Assembly (NCBI RefSeq): GCF_004803465.1
Contig: NZ_SRSF01000001.1
Coordinates: forward strand, 558,501-622,500
Direction: 5' to 3'
DNA from: Neolewinella litorea
GTDB lineage: Bacteria > Bacteroidota > Bacteroidia > Chitinophagales > Saprospiraceae
DNA length: 64,000 nucleotides
Under the pieces are notes generated by a model, which ran no database searches, was not told where the DNA came from, and was given only the letters and a program-made list of their open reading frames with translations. Positions 50,301-58,861 of this stretch are shown piece by piece (within the stretch, counting starts at the first letter, position 1; each line of letters opens with the position of its first letter). Made by a program: the position numbers and the translations under genes.

Positions 50301-51101
50301 ATGACAAGACACGAACTGGTCAATACCATACGGGAAAAGCAAAGCCTGCTGTGCGTCGGGTTGGACCCCGACCTTAACCGAATACCAGCCCGGTACGACG
50401 GTAATGTCCTGCAATTTAACCGGGACGTGATCGACGCCACGCGGCGGTACTGCGTTGCCTATAAGCCCAATACGGCCTTTTACGAGGCAATGGGTCTGGA
50501 AGGCCTTTCCATATTGCAGCAGACCATAACCTACATTGGCCAGGACCACTTCATTATCGCCGATGCCAAGCGGGGCGATATCGGGAATACCAGCCGGTAC
50601 TACGCCCGATTTGCGTTTGAGACACTGGGTGCCGACGCCATCACCGTTGCTCCGTACATGGGTACCGATTCCGTAGAGCCGTTCCTGGAGTACGACGGAA
50701 AGTGGTCCGTCCTGCTTGCCCTGACTAGCAATGCGGGCAGCGACGATTTTCAGCATACCCCCCAGGAAGGTGGCGAGCCGCTTTACGAAAAAGTGATGCG
50801 GCGCGCCCAGCTATGGGGCTCGGCTGACCAGCTGATGTTCGTATGCGGGGCAACCCAAGCCGAACGCTTCGCCGACCTGCGCCGAATCGCTCCCGACCAT
50901 TTCTTTCTGGTGCCCGGAATCGGGGCACAGGGCGGCGACCTCGAGGCCGTGTGCCGCTACGGACTGAATGAGGAGGGCGGATTATTGATCAACAGCAGTC
51001 GAGGAATACTTTACGCAGACGATCCCGGGCAAGCCGCCCACGATCTCCAGCGGCAAATGGCCGTCTACCTTAATAAATTTGCCCCGGGACTTTCCCAATA
51101 A
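50301..51101 (+). CDS. pyrF: orotidine 5'-phosphate decarboxylase (type 2)
   Basis: A 266-residue enzyme for the last step of UMP synthesis. 'LLCVGLDPDLNRIP' near residue 16 begins the barrel, 'IIADAKRGDIGNTS' near 85 has the catalytic Lys-Asp pair, and 'FLVPGIGAQGGDLEAV' with 'INSSRGI' bind phosphate. The longer chain and motif spacing are those of the type 2 group common in Bacteroidota and actinobacteria. It works in the same pathway as CarB, 13 kb upstream. It ends 49 nt before tRNA-His, which has its own -7 box. Confidence 0.97.
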   Translation: MTRHELVNTIREKQSLLCVGLDPDLNRIPARYDGNVLQFNRDVIDATRRYCVAYKPNTAFYEAMGLEGLSILQQTITYIGQDHFIIADAKRGDIGNTSRYYARFAFETLGADAITVAPYMGTDSVEPFLEYDGKWSVLLALTSNAGSDDFQHTPQEGGEPLYEKVMRRAQLWGSADQLMFVCGATQAERFADLRRIAPDHFFLVPGIGAQGGDLEAVCRYGLNEEGGLLINSSRGILYADDPGQAAHDLQRQMAVYLNKFAPGLSQ

Positions 51102-51113
51102 AGATCAACGCTT

Positions 51114-51121
51114 TACCTTTG
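51114..51121 (+). promoter_or_regulatory. -7 box for tRNA-His
   Basis: TACCTTTG, a perfect consensus match, ending 29 nt before the tRNA 5' end, just after the pyrF stop. Confidence 0.6.
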
Positions 51122-51150
51122 CGTCGCTTTGATAAAAAGCAGACCCATCT

Positions 51151-51225
51151 GGTGGTTGTAGCTCAGTTGGTTAGAGCGCTGGATTGTGATTCCAGAGGTC
51201 GCCGGTTCGAACCCGGTCTTCCACC
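51151..51225 (+). tRNA. tRNA-His (anticodon GTG)
   Basis: A 75-nt tRNA including the encoded extra 5' G (G-1, position 51151) that pairs with C73, the identity element of tRNA-His. The anticodon loop TTGTGAT gives GTG. D, anticodon and T arms pair well. The acceptor stem shows two opposed T-T positions (5-68 and 6-67), an unusual feature. CCA is not encoded. A -7 box precedes and a strong terminator follows. Confidence 0.95.
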
Positions 51226-51231
51226 CCTCCC

Positions 51232-51273
51232 AAGCCGCACCCTCATCCCTTACGGATGATCGTGCGGCTTTTT
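51232..51273 (+). terminator. Rho-independent terminator after tRNA-His
   Basis: A 9-bp stem (51232-51240 with 51262-51270) enclosing a second small hairpin, followed by a run of five T residues, 6 nt after the tRNA. Confidence 0.85.
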
Positions 51274-51384
51274 CGTTTGGCTTATACCCGAATTTGGAAC
51301 GGATCCCAGGGACGGGAAGTGAGCAAGTCTCCAGGTTTTACAGATGATTCACCTGGGGCCACGGGCCGTTGTCCCGCATTTTGT

Positions 51385-52485
51385 CTACTCTATCGTACGC
51401 GGCTTGATGCCCAGCCTCAGACTTACGATGTGGCTGTACGTAGAGCGTCCGGAATCGTCGCCAAGGTTGGTATAGGCGTAGTCCACGAACAGCTGACCCA
51501 CCTTCAGGCCGAGACCCAAAGCGGGACGGGAATTGATGGCCTCGGTGTCGCCAAAATCCCGGATTCGCTGCAACTGGCTGACCCCCGCGCGCAAGAATAC
51601 GAAGTCTCCGTAATCGGCCTCCAAGCCGAAGGCGGGGTCGAGACTCACCGGGTCGGCACTGACCAATGTATTGCGCTTCCCGTCGGTGGTGGCGATCAGG
51701 TCGAGTTCAGCGGCCAGACCGATCTGCGGGGTAAGTTGAAAATTGCGGGCCACACCGAGGATGACCGTAGGGTTGGTAGTTTCCACGCTGTTGATGGGCA
51801 CCAGGTTATCGGTTAACTCCAGTTGTTCCCGCTCCGCCTCGGTGAAGGAGAAGGACCAAGCATTGAAGGTCGTGGTGACGTCCCGTGCCAGCAAGGCAAA
51901 GGTCCAGTCCTGGCGCTGTAGCTGCGCACCGATGTCCAGTCCGAAACCCCAGCTGCTGGCGAAGGTGCCAATGTTGCGGTGAATGACCTTGACGTTACCT
52001 CCGATGCGTACTACATCCTTGTCCCGGATGAAGGCCCGGGAATAGGTACCCAGAAAAGCGTAATCGGCGGCAGAAAATTCCGTGACGTTGTCGAAGTTGA
52101 TTGTCCCGTCGGCCTCGTACAGCGACAGGGTATTCGGGATCTGATCGATACCAAAACGAATGAGGCTCAACCCCAGGCGTTGGTTCTTGCTCGACAGCGG
52201 CAGGGTCACGCCGAGGTAATCGAAGTTGCCCACGCCACCGAACCACTCGGCGTGCATGGCACCCACCTCCAATCCGGCTTCGGGGGCCAGTCCGGACAAC
52301 CCGGCCGGATTCCAGGCCGCGGCGTAGACGTCCTGCTGCGTAGCGATCACGGCGGTGCCCATTCCGTGGGCGCGGGCACTTACTCCGATCGACAGGAATT
52401 CGTTACTGTATTTTTGGGCGGCCAGCGAGAGGGTGCTTACCAAAAACAGGGAAAGGGCGGTGTAGCGGAGTAAACAGTGGGACAT
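51385..52485 (-). CDS. PorV/PorQ-family outer membrane protein
   Basis: A 366-residue outer membrane barrel protein of the PorV/PorQ (UPF0164-like) group. The signal peptide (1-23, ending 'SLAAQ') is followed by the family's opening pattern 'YSNEFLSIGVSARAHGMGTA' and 'DVYAAAWNPAGLSGL', then regular beta strands to the C-terminal 'YSHIVSLRLGI'. PorV and PorQ shuttle or receive type IX secretion substrates at the outer membrane; this protein may do so or may be a related FadL-like barrel. It stands alone, convergent to tRNA-His. Confidence 0.85.
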   Translation of the reverse strand: MSHCLLRYTALSLFLVSTLSLAAQKYSNEFLSIGVSARAHGMGTAVIATQQDVYAAAWNPAGLSGLAPEAGLEVGAMHAEWFGGVGNFDYLGVTLPLSSKNQRLGLSLIRFGIDQIPNTLSLYEADGTINFDNVTEFSAADYAFLGTYSRAFIRDKDVVRIGGNVKVIHRNIGTFASSWGFGLDIGAQLQRQDWTFALLARDVTTTFNAWSFSFTEAEREQLELTDNLVPINSVETTNPTVILGVARNFQLTPQIGLAAELDLIATTDGKRNTLVSADPVSLDPAFGLEADYGDFVFLRAGVSQLQRIRDFGDTEAINSRPALGLGLKVGQLFVDYAYTNLGDDSGRSTYSHIVSLRLGIKPRTIE

Positions 52486-52673
52486 AGGCGGAGAAAGGTA
52501 AACACGGAAGTAACGAAAAAACCCGTGGCTCCGTCTTTACCAGGGGCAATTTCGTGTTATTGACTGGCAATCTCTATCCCATGGGTCGCCAACCGAACAC
52601 TACAGCCGCGAAAAGGTACTATGCCAGGGAGCAGGGCAGTGTAGTTTTGCTCCTTGGCATGTAATCTCAGCGA

Positions 52674-53741
52674 ATGGAAAGGGACCGTAGTATAATCAGC
52701 CAGGTCAACAGCAACCTGTTCTTTATCGTAGTTGCACTAACCACCCTTGCCTTTTTCAAGCTCATCGCGCCATTCTTGTTGACTTGCTTTTGGGCAGCGG
52801 TGTTGGCGATCATCTTCTTCAATGTCTATCGCCGGTACCGCATCCAGTTACGGGGCCGCGACTCATTGGCCGCAGCAATCACGACGCTGATTGTAGTACT
52901 CTTTGTAATTGTCCCAGTCGCTTTACTCGGGGTTGCTTTGGTCAATCAGATCATCAATTTCTACGGAAACATTGAAGCGGGCACCATCAATCCTAACATG
53001 ATATTTGATTACATCGACAGTAATCATCCACAAATGGTCATTTGGCTAAGCGACTTTGGTATCAGTCTGACCGAACTCCGGGAAAGCCTGAACACAGCCG
53101 TCACCGAAGCGGGGCAGTATGCCGCCAACTGGGCCATTGGATTCGGGGGGAGCCTGCTAAACACCTTCATCCAATTCACCCTGGTCATTTACCTGCTCTA
53201 CTTCTTCCTGGTCGACGGCTGGAAGATCGAACGCGCCCTGGTCAATACCATCCCGATGGGCGACATCCGGGAGCGGGTACTCTTTCGCCGCTTCGCCCAG
53301 GTGGCCCGGGCTACCTTAAAGGGCACCCTGATCGTTGCCTTCGTCCAGGGCGCTATCGGTGGGGTACTGTTCGCGGTGCTTGGCATTCCGGCCGCCCTGC
53401 TCTGGGCCGTGGCCATGATGCTGCTGGCCCTCCTACCCATAGGCGGCAGTGCGATTGTGTGGGTCCCGGCGGCCATAATCATGTTCATCCAGGGTAATGT
53501 GGCCAGCGGGATCATCATCGTGGTGGTGGGTACCCTAATCATCGGACTGGTAGACAACCTACTGCGGCCGCTGTTGGTGGGCCGCGATACGCAAATGCCC
53601 GATTACGTGGTGCTTATTTCTACCCTCGGCGGCATCGCCATGTTCGGACTCAGCGGGTTCGTAATCGGCCCTACGGTAGCCGCACTCTTCATTACCGTAT
53701 GGGAAATGATGGGGCGTGACTACGGCGGTCGCACTCGCTAA
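52674..53741 (+). CDS. AI-2E family (PerM/YdiK-type) membrane transporter
   Basis: A 355-residue inner membrane protein with about eight predicted helices. 'FLLTCFWAAVLAIIFFNVYRRY' near residue 33, the long extracytoplasmic helical loop (about 95-160), 'LYFFLVDGWKIERAL' near 178 and the 'LLALLPIGGSAIVWVPAAI' and 'DNLLRPLLVGRD' segments are family signatures. Members have been linked to AI-2 export, Na+/H+ antiport or unknown cargo, so the substrate is left open. The stop is 7 nt from the convergent proline dehydrogenase gene. Confidence 0.9.
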   Translation: MERDRSIISQVNSNLFFIVVALTTLAFFKLIAPFLLTCFWAAVLAIIFFNVYRRYRIQLRGRDSLAAAITTLIVVLFVIVPVALLGVALVNQIINFYGNIEAGTINPNMIFDYIDSNHPQMVIWLSDFGISLTELRESLNTAVTEAGQYAANWAIGFGGSLLNTFIQFTLVIYLLYFFLVDGWKIERALVNTIPMGDIRERVLFRRFAQVARATLKGTLIVAFVQGAIGGVLFAVLGIPAALLWAVAMMLLALLPIGGSAIVWVPAAIIMFIQGNVASGIIIVVVGTLIIGLVDNLLRPLLVGRDTQMPDYVVLISTLGGIAMFGLSGFVIGPTVAALFITVWEMMGRDYGGRTR

Positions 53742-53748
53742 CATTGCC

Positions 53749-55002
53749 TTACAATCCCCGGCGTTGCACCTCCTCGTCGAGCATGCGAAGTTCGCGGCCG
53801 GCTTCTCCCGTCACCGAGGTGTTCTCCTGCGCCCGACGCACCAGGTACGGCAGCACTTCCTTTACCGGGCCGTACACCATGTACTTGCTCACGTTGTAGC
53901 CGCCCTCGGCCAAATTGAAGGTCAGGTTATCGCTCATCCCCAGTAGCTGGCTGAACCGGATATTGGGGTGATTGCGCGGCACACCCAGGCGCTTCATCTC
54001 GGTAATGTGCTTCACCGTACTTGCTTCGTTGTGGCTGGCAAGGCAGTGCGCGATCTCGTCGCGGTGCTCCAGGCAGTAGGCCGCCGCAGCATTGAAATCG
54101 CGGTGGGTGGCCTCAATGTTGGGCTGGATGGGTGACGGCACCCCGGTTTTCGCGGAGCGTTTGCGTTCCTTGGTCATATAAGCTCCGCGAACCAATTTCA
54201 GCGCCAGTTTGAAGTTTTTTTGGCGCGCGCGCAGGTGCAGGGCTTTCATGTACTGCAGGCGATCGTGGCGGTAGAACTGGCAGGTCGTAAAGACGATTGG
54301 CTTTTCCTGGTTGTAGCGCGCCATCATTTCCTCCGCAAACTGATCGATAGCCGACTGGATCCAACTTTCCTCGGCATCCAGGTAGATCTCGCACCCGCGT
54401 TCCCGCCCTAAACGGCATACGCGGTCCAGACGCTCGAAGCCCCGCTTCAGATCAGGGTCATCGAGCCGCTCAAAATCTATGGGCCGGTCGTTATATTTTT
54501 CCAGGACGGCGAAGGGAAACAGACTGGTGAGTTTGACCACCGATCCGATGACGGCTTCCGTTGTACCGGCAAAGGCGGTACCGCGCAGGGCTTCCGCCAG
54601 GGATTCATCCATCCCCTCCTGGGTGGCCTTTCCTTCGGCGCCAAAATCGAGGATACTATACACGCCACGCTCCGCCAATTGGGCTACCGTAGTAAGGGTG
54701 TCTTCCAGGTTGGTGCCGCCTACAAATTGCTTGTATACGGTATTGCGGACCATCCATTCCGCCCCCGGCAGCGACCAGCCAACCGCCTTTACGCCCAAAG
54801 AACCCATGAGGCGCGTGAGGTACCGGTTGCCCATCAGACGGAACAACCGTCGGGTGCCGAGCAGTCGATCGTCGGATAGGTGACTGAACGTCAATTGGGT
54901 GTTCGAGAAGTCCGGCAACGGCGGGGCGGTGAGATGATTAAAGTCCTGTACCGCCTTATCAGCAACGGGAAATTCCCTGACCGGACCTCCGGTGTTCTTC
55001 AT
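53749..55002 (-). CDS. proline dehydrogenase
   Basis: A 417-residue flavoenzyme that oxidises proline to pyrroline-5-carboxylate and feeds electrons to quinone. 'LVRGAYMTKER' near residue 288 and 'LASHNEAS' near 341 are conserved barrel-end segments that bind FAD and substrate; 'YLDAEESW' near 212 and 'RFSQLLGMSDNLTF' near 365 are others. It is the free-standing PRODH form, not the PutA fusion; the P5C dehydrogenase gene is not in the window. The ATG at 55002 is preferred over a TTG 9 nt upstream. Confidence 0.92.
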   Translation of the reverse strand: MKNTGGPVREFPVADKAVQDFNHLTAPPLPDFSNTQLTFSHLSDDRLLGTRRLFRLMGNRYLTRLMGSLGVKAVGWSLPGAEWMVRNTVYKQFVGGTNLEDTLTTVAQLAERGVYSILDFGAEGKATQEGMDESLAEALRGTAFAGTTEAVIGSVVKLTSLFPFAVLEKYNDRPIDFERLDDPDLKRGFERLDRVCRLGRERGCEIYLDAEESWIQSAIDQFAEEMMARYNQEKPIVFTTCQFYRHDRLQYMKALHLRARQKNFKLALKLVRGAYMTKERKRSAKTGVPSPIQPNIEATHRDFNAAAAYCLEHRDEIAHCLASHNEASTVKHITEMKRLGVPRNHPNIRFSQLLGMSDNLTFNLAEGGYNVSKYMVYGPVKEVLPYLVRRAQENTSVTGEAGRELRMLDEEVQRRGL

Positions 55003-55055
55003 TTCGATCAATTTACCTGCAAGGATGCAGTATATTTAGTCAAACGGCCAAGTGG

Positions 55056-55883
55056 TCACTCAGGTTTTCCGCTCCCACCCGCGTCGGCGGGCACGAACTG
55101 CAAGCCGAATGCCGGGCTGACCCCCAACTGCTGATGTACACCCGCCGCGAAGGTGGCCCGCCAGTGACCGCTCAACCGCCACCCCACCCCGAAGGTGAAT
55201 TCCGGGTTTGCCATGATCAGCCCGAGGTACAGTTGTACCATTTCGGCCGGTCGATACTGCAGTCCGATGCGGGTGCCCCACCCTTCCCCCTGCCTAGGCA
55301 CATCTGCCTCAACGGCCAGGTGGGCCGCCCCACTCAGTCGGCACGACGCCCCCGCCCGTGCCCGCAGCGTACTGCCGGCGGCAGAATAGATCCCGGATCC
55401 GGTTAACCCAAACGTAAGCCAGGAAGAGGCTACATATTGGAAACCGATCCCGGCCACTGGGTTGGTCATGCGCACATAGGACCGCGTGAACCGATCGAAC
55501 AACCCAAAGAGCGCGCCGGCGCGCAAGCGGCGGGAGAGGGTCCGTCCGTAAGCGACCTGGGCCAGGGTCTCCCGGTAGCCGTCGAGGGATAATGAAGCCA
55601 GCTGAAATCCGACGTTGTGGTACACCAGTCCCGCGGAAGCCACGCCAAGGTCACGCAGTCCGTATGGCTGTGCGTAATCGGCTCGCACTTGCCAGCCCGG
55701 GGTGCCCGCCAATCCGGCCGGATTGATACCAAGTGCCAACAGGCCGTTAGCGGCCACGCCGGTACCCCCAGCGGCCACGCTGCGGGCGTCGCGGGGCGAG
55801 AACAGGTAGGTTTGGGCGGAGAGCAAGGCCGGAAGCAATAGCAACGGCAAAGCAAACAATCGCAAAAGCGCAGTTTTTCTCAA
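55056..55883 (-). CDS. outer-membrane-type protein, PorV/FadL-like pattern
   Basis: A 275-residue exported protein with an excellent signal peptide ('RKTALLRLFALPLLLLPALLSAQ') only if translation starts at a TTG at 55883; a GTG at 55934 would add 17 residues and touch the mazG promoter. 'ARSVAAGGTGVAANGLLALGINPAGLAG' resembles the N-terminal hatch pattern 'GGAG.A..D...YWNPAGL' of PorV/FadL-type barrels, followed by regular amphipathic strands. The C-terminus lacks an obvious final aromatic strand. Function unknown; it could be a smaller relative of the PorV-like protein 3 kb away. Divergent from mazG. Confidence 0.7.
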   Translation of the reverse strand: MRKTALLRLFALPLLLLPALLSAQTYLFSPRDARSVAAGGTGVAANGLLALGINPAGLAGTPGWQVRADYAQPYGLRDLGVASAGLVYHNVGFQLASLSLDGYRETLAQVAYGRTLSRRLRAGALFGLFDRFTRSYVRMTNPVAGIGFQYVASSWLTFGLTGSGIYSAAGSTLRARAGASCRLSGAAHLAVEADVPRQGEGWGTRIGLQYRPAEMVQLYLGLIMANPEFTFGVGWRLSGHWRATFAAGVHQQLGVSPAFGLQFVPADAGGSGKPE

Positions 55884-55942
55884 ACATACAAAGTGAGACG
55901 CAAAAATGCCAGCGGCGATCAAGCCCGCCCCCACCGTTCATT

Positions 55943-55950
55943 TACCTTTG
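55943..55950 (+). promoter_or_regulatory. -7 box placed 4 nt before the mazG start codon
   Basis: TACCTTTG ends 4 nt before the ATG, predicting a leaderless or nearly leaderless mRNA. Confidence 0.55.
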
Positions 55951-55954
55951 CAGC

Positions 55955-56725
55955 ATGACACGCCAACTAACCGCCTTTGAGCGCCTGCTCACCATCATGG
56001 ACGAACTCCGCGAGCAGTGCCCCTGGGACCGCAAGCAAACCTTTCTGAGCCTGCGCAAACTCACGATCGAGGAAACCTACGAGCTGGCGGATGAGCTCCT
56101 GTCCGAAAACCTGGAAGGCATCAAGGAAGAGGTGGGCGACCTGCTGTTGCATATGGTCTTCTACGCACGGATCGCTTCCGAGCAGGGAGCCTGGGACATT
56201 GCCGACGCCCTGAACTCGGTTTGCGACAAACTAGTGGAGCGCCACCCGCATATCTACGGCGACGTGGTCGCGGAAGACGAGGATGCCGTCAAACGCAACT
56301 GGGAACAGATCAAATTGGCCCGCGGGGGCGGTAAGAAGACCGTGCTGTCCGGCGTACCCCTGGCCCTGCCGGCCATGGTAAAGGCCATGCGGATGCAGGA
56401 AAAGACGGCCCAGTTCGGGTTCGATTGGGACAACGTGGACCAGGTGTGGGATAAGGTGCGCGAAGAGATGGAGGAGTTCAGGGCGGCCGATAACCCGCAG
56501 GACGCCGAGGAGGAGTTCGGGGACTTACTTTTCAGCCTCATTAACTACGCCCGCTGGAAAGGGATCGATCCCGAAACGGCCCTGGAACGGACCAACCAGA
56601 AATTTCGCCGGCGCTTCGAGCACGTGGAATCCAGCGCGGGTAGCGAAGGACTTGCCGCAATGCCCCTCGCGGAAATGGAAAAACGGTGGCAGGAAGCCAA
56701 ATCACTGCCGCCAAACGGAAAGTAA
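55955..56725 (+). CDS. mazG: nucleoside triphosphate pyrophosphohydrolase
   Basis: A 256-residue MazG with the normal two-domain layout. 'MDELREQCPWDRKQTF' near residue 15 and 'IEETYELADELL' near 37 with 'EEVGDLLLHMVF' near 56 form the metal-binding EExxE...ExxD site of the first domain; 'EEFGDLLFSLINYARW' near 187 is the matching site of the second. It hydrolyses (d)NTPs to monophosphates and PPi, cleaning non-canonical nucleotides and possibly lowering ppGpp. It starts right behind a -7 box and may form its own unit; the bifunctional nuclease gene follows after 136 nt. Confidence 0.95.
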   Translation: MTRQLTAFERLLTIMDELREQCPWDRKQTFLSLRKLTIEETYELADELLSENLEGIKEEVGDLLLHMVFYARIASEQGAWDIADALNSVCDKLVERHPHIYGDVVAEDEDAVKRNWEQIKLARGGGKKTVLSGVPLALPAMVKAMRMQEKTAQFGFDWDNVDQVWDKVREEMEEFRAADNPQDAEEEFGDLLFSLINYARWKGIDPETALERTNQKFRRRFEHVESSAGSEGLAAMPLAEMEKRWQEAKSLPPNGK

Positions 56726-56861
56726 TATCGGTAGCGGCCAGCCGTGCGAACCTATGGCGGGAATTATTATCTTCGCCCCCCCTTAGGCGAGCCGGTCCGT
56801 GGATAAACCTTGGCACGTCCTCGTTCGTTAGGAAATATCTGAACGATTCACCGCAGTTAGA

Positions 56862-57458
56862 ATGGATAAGATCGAGCTAAGAGTCATGGCCATCAGCCGC
56901 AGCGTCACCCAGTCGCTGAATTACGCCGTCGTGCTGGGTGAACTGAACGGTCCGCGGCGCCTGCCTGTAATCATCGGTAGTACTGAGGCCCAGGCCATCG
57001 CCATTGCCATCGAAGGCATGAGCGGCCCCCGCCCCATGACCCATGACTTATTCAAGAATACCCTGGAGACCTTGCGTACCGACCTGCGCGAGATTATCAT
57101 TAGCGACATCAAGGAAGGCATTTTCTTTGCCCGCCTGGTGCTGGACCGCGACGGAGAGATTATCGAGGTGGACAGCCGCACCAGCGACGCGCTCGCCCTG
57201 GCCACTCGCTTCGATTGCCCGATTTACACCTACGAGCTGATCCTGCAGAATGCCGGCATCGTGCTCGAAGGCGAAGGCGAAGAGGAGGATCTGCAGATGC
57301 AGGACGTATCCGATGGCCCCGGAGGCAACCGTGGCGACAACCTCTCCAGCTACACCGTAGGGGAACTGACCACCATGCTCGAGGACGTCCTGAGTGAGGA
57401 AAACTACGAGCGTGCCGCCCAGATCCGCGACGAAATCAAGCAGCGCAAGGCCAGCTAG
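56862..57458 (+). CDS. bifunctional nuclease-family protein with UVR motif
   Basis: A 198-residue protein with a bifunctional nuclease (BFN, DUF151) domain over about residues 1-135 ('LPVIIGSTEAQAIAIAIEG', 'RPMTHDLFKNTLETL', 'VDSRTSDALALATRF') and a C-terminal UVR motif (about 160-198, 'LEDVLSEENYERAAQIRDEI') like that in UvrB and UvrC. An acidic linker joins them. BFN relatives have reported RNase/DNase activity; the UVR motif suggests pairing with another UVR-containing partner. This fusion occurs in Bacteroidota. Its stop shares a palindromic CTAG with the convergent fabD. Confidence 0.88.
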   Translation: MDKIELRVMAISRSVTQSLNYAVVLGELNGPRRLPVIIGSTEAQAIAIAIEGMSGPRPMTHDLFKNTLETLRTDLREIIISDIKEGIFFARLVLDRDGEIIEVDSRTSDALALATRFDCPIYTYELILQNAGIVLEGEGEEEDLQMQDVSDGPGGNRGDNLSSYTVGELTTMLEDVLSEENYERAAQIRDEIKQRKAS

Positions 57459-58336
57459 CTCAGTTGTCCCACCTGGAGGCTGCGATCTACTTTCTTGATC
57501 AGGCCCGCCAGCACCTTGCCTTTGCCCCCTACTTCCACGAAGTTCTGTATTCCCGCCGCTTGCATGGCCTGGATGGTCTGTGTCCAGCGGACCGGAGCGG
57601 TAAGCTGATCGATCAATTTGCGTTTTATCTCTTCCGGGGCCACGCTGGGTCGCGCATCCACGTTCTGGTACACCTCGCAACCGGGGGGACGGATGTGGGT
57701 CTGTTCGATTGCCTCGCGCAAAGCCTCCCGGGCCGGTTCCATCAGCGGGCTGTGGAATGCACCACCCACGACCAGAGGAACCACCCTGCGGGCACCCAGG
57801 TCGGTAAGGATTTTTGACGCCCGTTCAACGCCCTCTTCAGTGCCTGAGATGACCAACTGCCCGGGGCTGTTGTAATTGGCCGGCACCACCACCTCTTTCA
57901 ATTCGGCGCAGACGTCCTCGATTACGTCGTCGGAGAGTCCCAGGACGGCGGCCATCGTACCGGGCCGGCTGTCGGCCGCCTCCTGCATAGCCTGCGCGCG
58001 CTTGCTCACCAGGCGCAAGGCGTCGGGAAAGGCCATAGCCCCCGCCGCCACCAGGGCGGAAAATTCTCCGAGACTGTGTCCGGCAACGGCGTCGGGCTGC
58101 GGCTCGTCCTCAGCGGTCAGGTAAGCAATAGTAGAGTGTACGAAGATGGCGGGCTGCGTGATTCGGGTCTGGCGCAATTCCTCTTCCGATCCTCCAAACA
58201 TGACGCTTGACAGTGAATAGCCCAGTACATCATCGGCTTGTTTGTACAGTGACTTGGCCAGCTCGCTCAGGTCGAACGAGTCCTTGCCCATGCCGGTGAA
58301 CTGGGCCCCTTGTCCGGGAAATACGTAAGCGGTCAT
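57455..58336 (-). CDS. fabD: malonyl-CoA:ACP transacylase
   Basis: A 293-residue enzyme that loads malonyl groups onto acyl carrier protein for fatty acid synthesis. 'YVFPGQGAQFTGMG' opens the protein, 'GHSLGE' at residues 86-91 has the nucleophile S88, 'QRAQAM' type Arg region is 'SKRAQAMQEA' near 117, and 'AFHSPLM' near 197 has the catalytic His. The final 'NFVEVGGKGKVLAGLIKKV' fits the family. The ATG at 58336 starts the conserved fold; the frame is open 39 nt upstream without features. No other fab gene is adjacent. Confidence 0.96.
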   Translation of the reverse strand: MTAYVFPGQGAQFTGMGKDSFDLSELAKSLYKQADDVLGYSLSSVMFGGSEEELRQTRITQPAIFVHSTIAYLTAEDEPQPDAVAGHSLGEFSALVAAGAMAFPDALRLVSKRAQAMQEAADSRPGTMAAVLGLSDDVIEDVCAELKEVVVPANYNSPGQLVISGTEEGVERASKILTDLGARRVVPLVVGGAFHSPLMEPAREALREAIEQTHIRPPGCEVYQNVDARPSVAPEEIKRKLIDQLTAPVRWTQTIQAMQAAGIQNFVEVGGKGKVLAGLIKKVDRSLQVGQLS

Positions 58337-58444
58337 GCGATCAGATTTTTCGGGTTGCTTTATTGTGGGCGACAATCTACAGTACAGACTGCCATAATCA
58401 GGTCAGATTGGTCAATTTGTAAGTTCAGGCTACCGGGCGGACGG

Positions 58445-58452
58445 TAGCTTTG
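58445..58452 (+). promoter_or_regulatory. -7 box placed 4 nt before the DUF423 gene start
   Basis: TAGCTTTG ends 4 nt before the ATG; a TTTG at 58417-58420, 24 nt upstream, may be the -33 element. Confidence 0.55.
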
Positions 58453-58456
58453 CCGC

Positions 58457-58861
58457 ATGAATCAATCACTGTTGATCCGCCTCACCGCCATCCTGGGCCT
58501 GCTATCCGTGGCACTCGGTGCCTTCGGGGCGCACGGCCTACGACAACTGGTAGCGGTCGATCAGCTGGCGGTATTCGAAACGGGTGTCCGCTATCAGTTC
58601 TACCACACCTTTGCCCTGGCGTTGGCCGCAGTGCTACTGGACCGCTCCGGGGTCCGACCGGAGCGCATCCGGTTGGCCGTATGGCTGTGGCTGGCTGGGT
58701 TGGTTCTGTTTTCCGGTTCACTGTACCTCTTGAGCCTCCGGGAAGTTCACGGGTGGCCGGTTGCTTTTCTGGGTCCGATCACCCCCGTGGGTGGCCTGCT
58801 CCTGATGGGTGGCTGGTTGGCTCTGTTGCTGTCGCCCCAAAATTCACACCCCCATGCCTGA
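58457..58861 (+). CDS. DUF423-family small membrane protein
   Basis: A 134-residue inner membrane protein with four predicted helices. 'LLSVALGAFGAHGLRQ' near residue 16, 'FETGVRYQFYHTFALALAA' near 40 and 'LFSGSLYLLSL' with 'GPITPVGGLLLMGGWLAL' are the signatures of the DUF423/YgdD (TMEM256) family, whose function is unknown. It starts just behind a -7 box. Its 3' end overlaps the next gene by 8 nt, so it heads a three-gene unit with the two 5'-nucleotidase parts. Confidence 0.85.
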   Translation: MNQSLLIRLTAILGLLSVALGAFGAHGLRQLVAVDQLAVFETGVRYQFYHTFALALAAVLLDRSGVRPERIRLAVWLWLAGLVLFSGSLYLLSLREVHGWPVAFLGPITPVGGLLLMGGWLALLLSPQNSHPHA

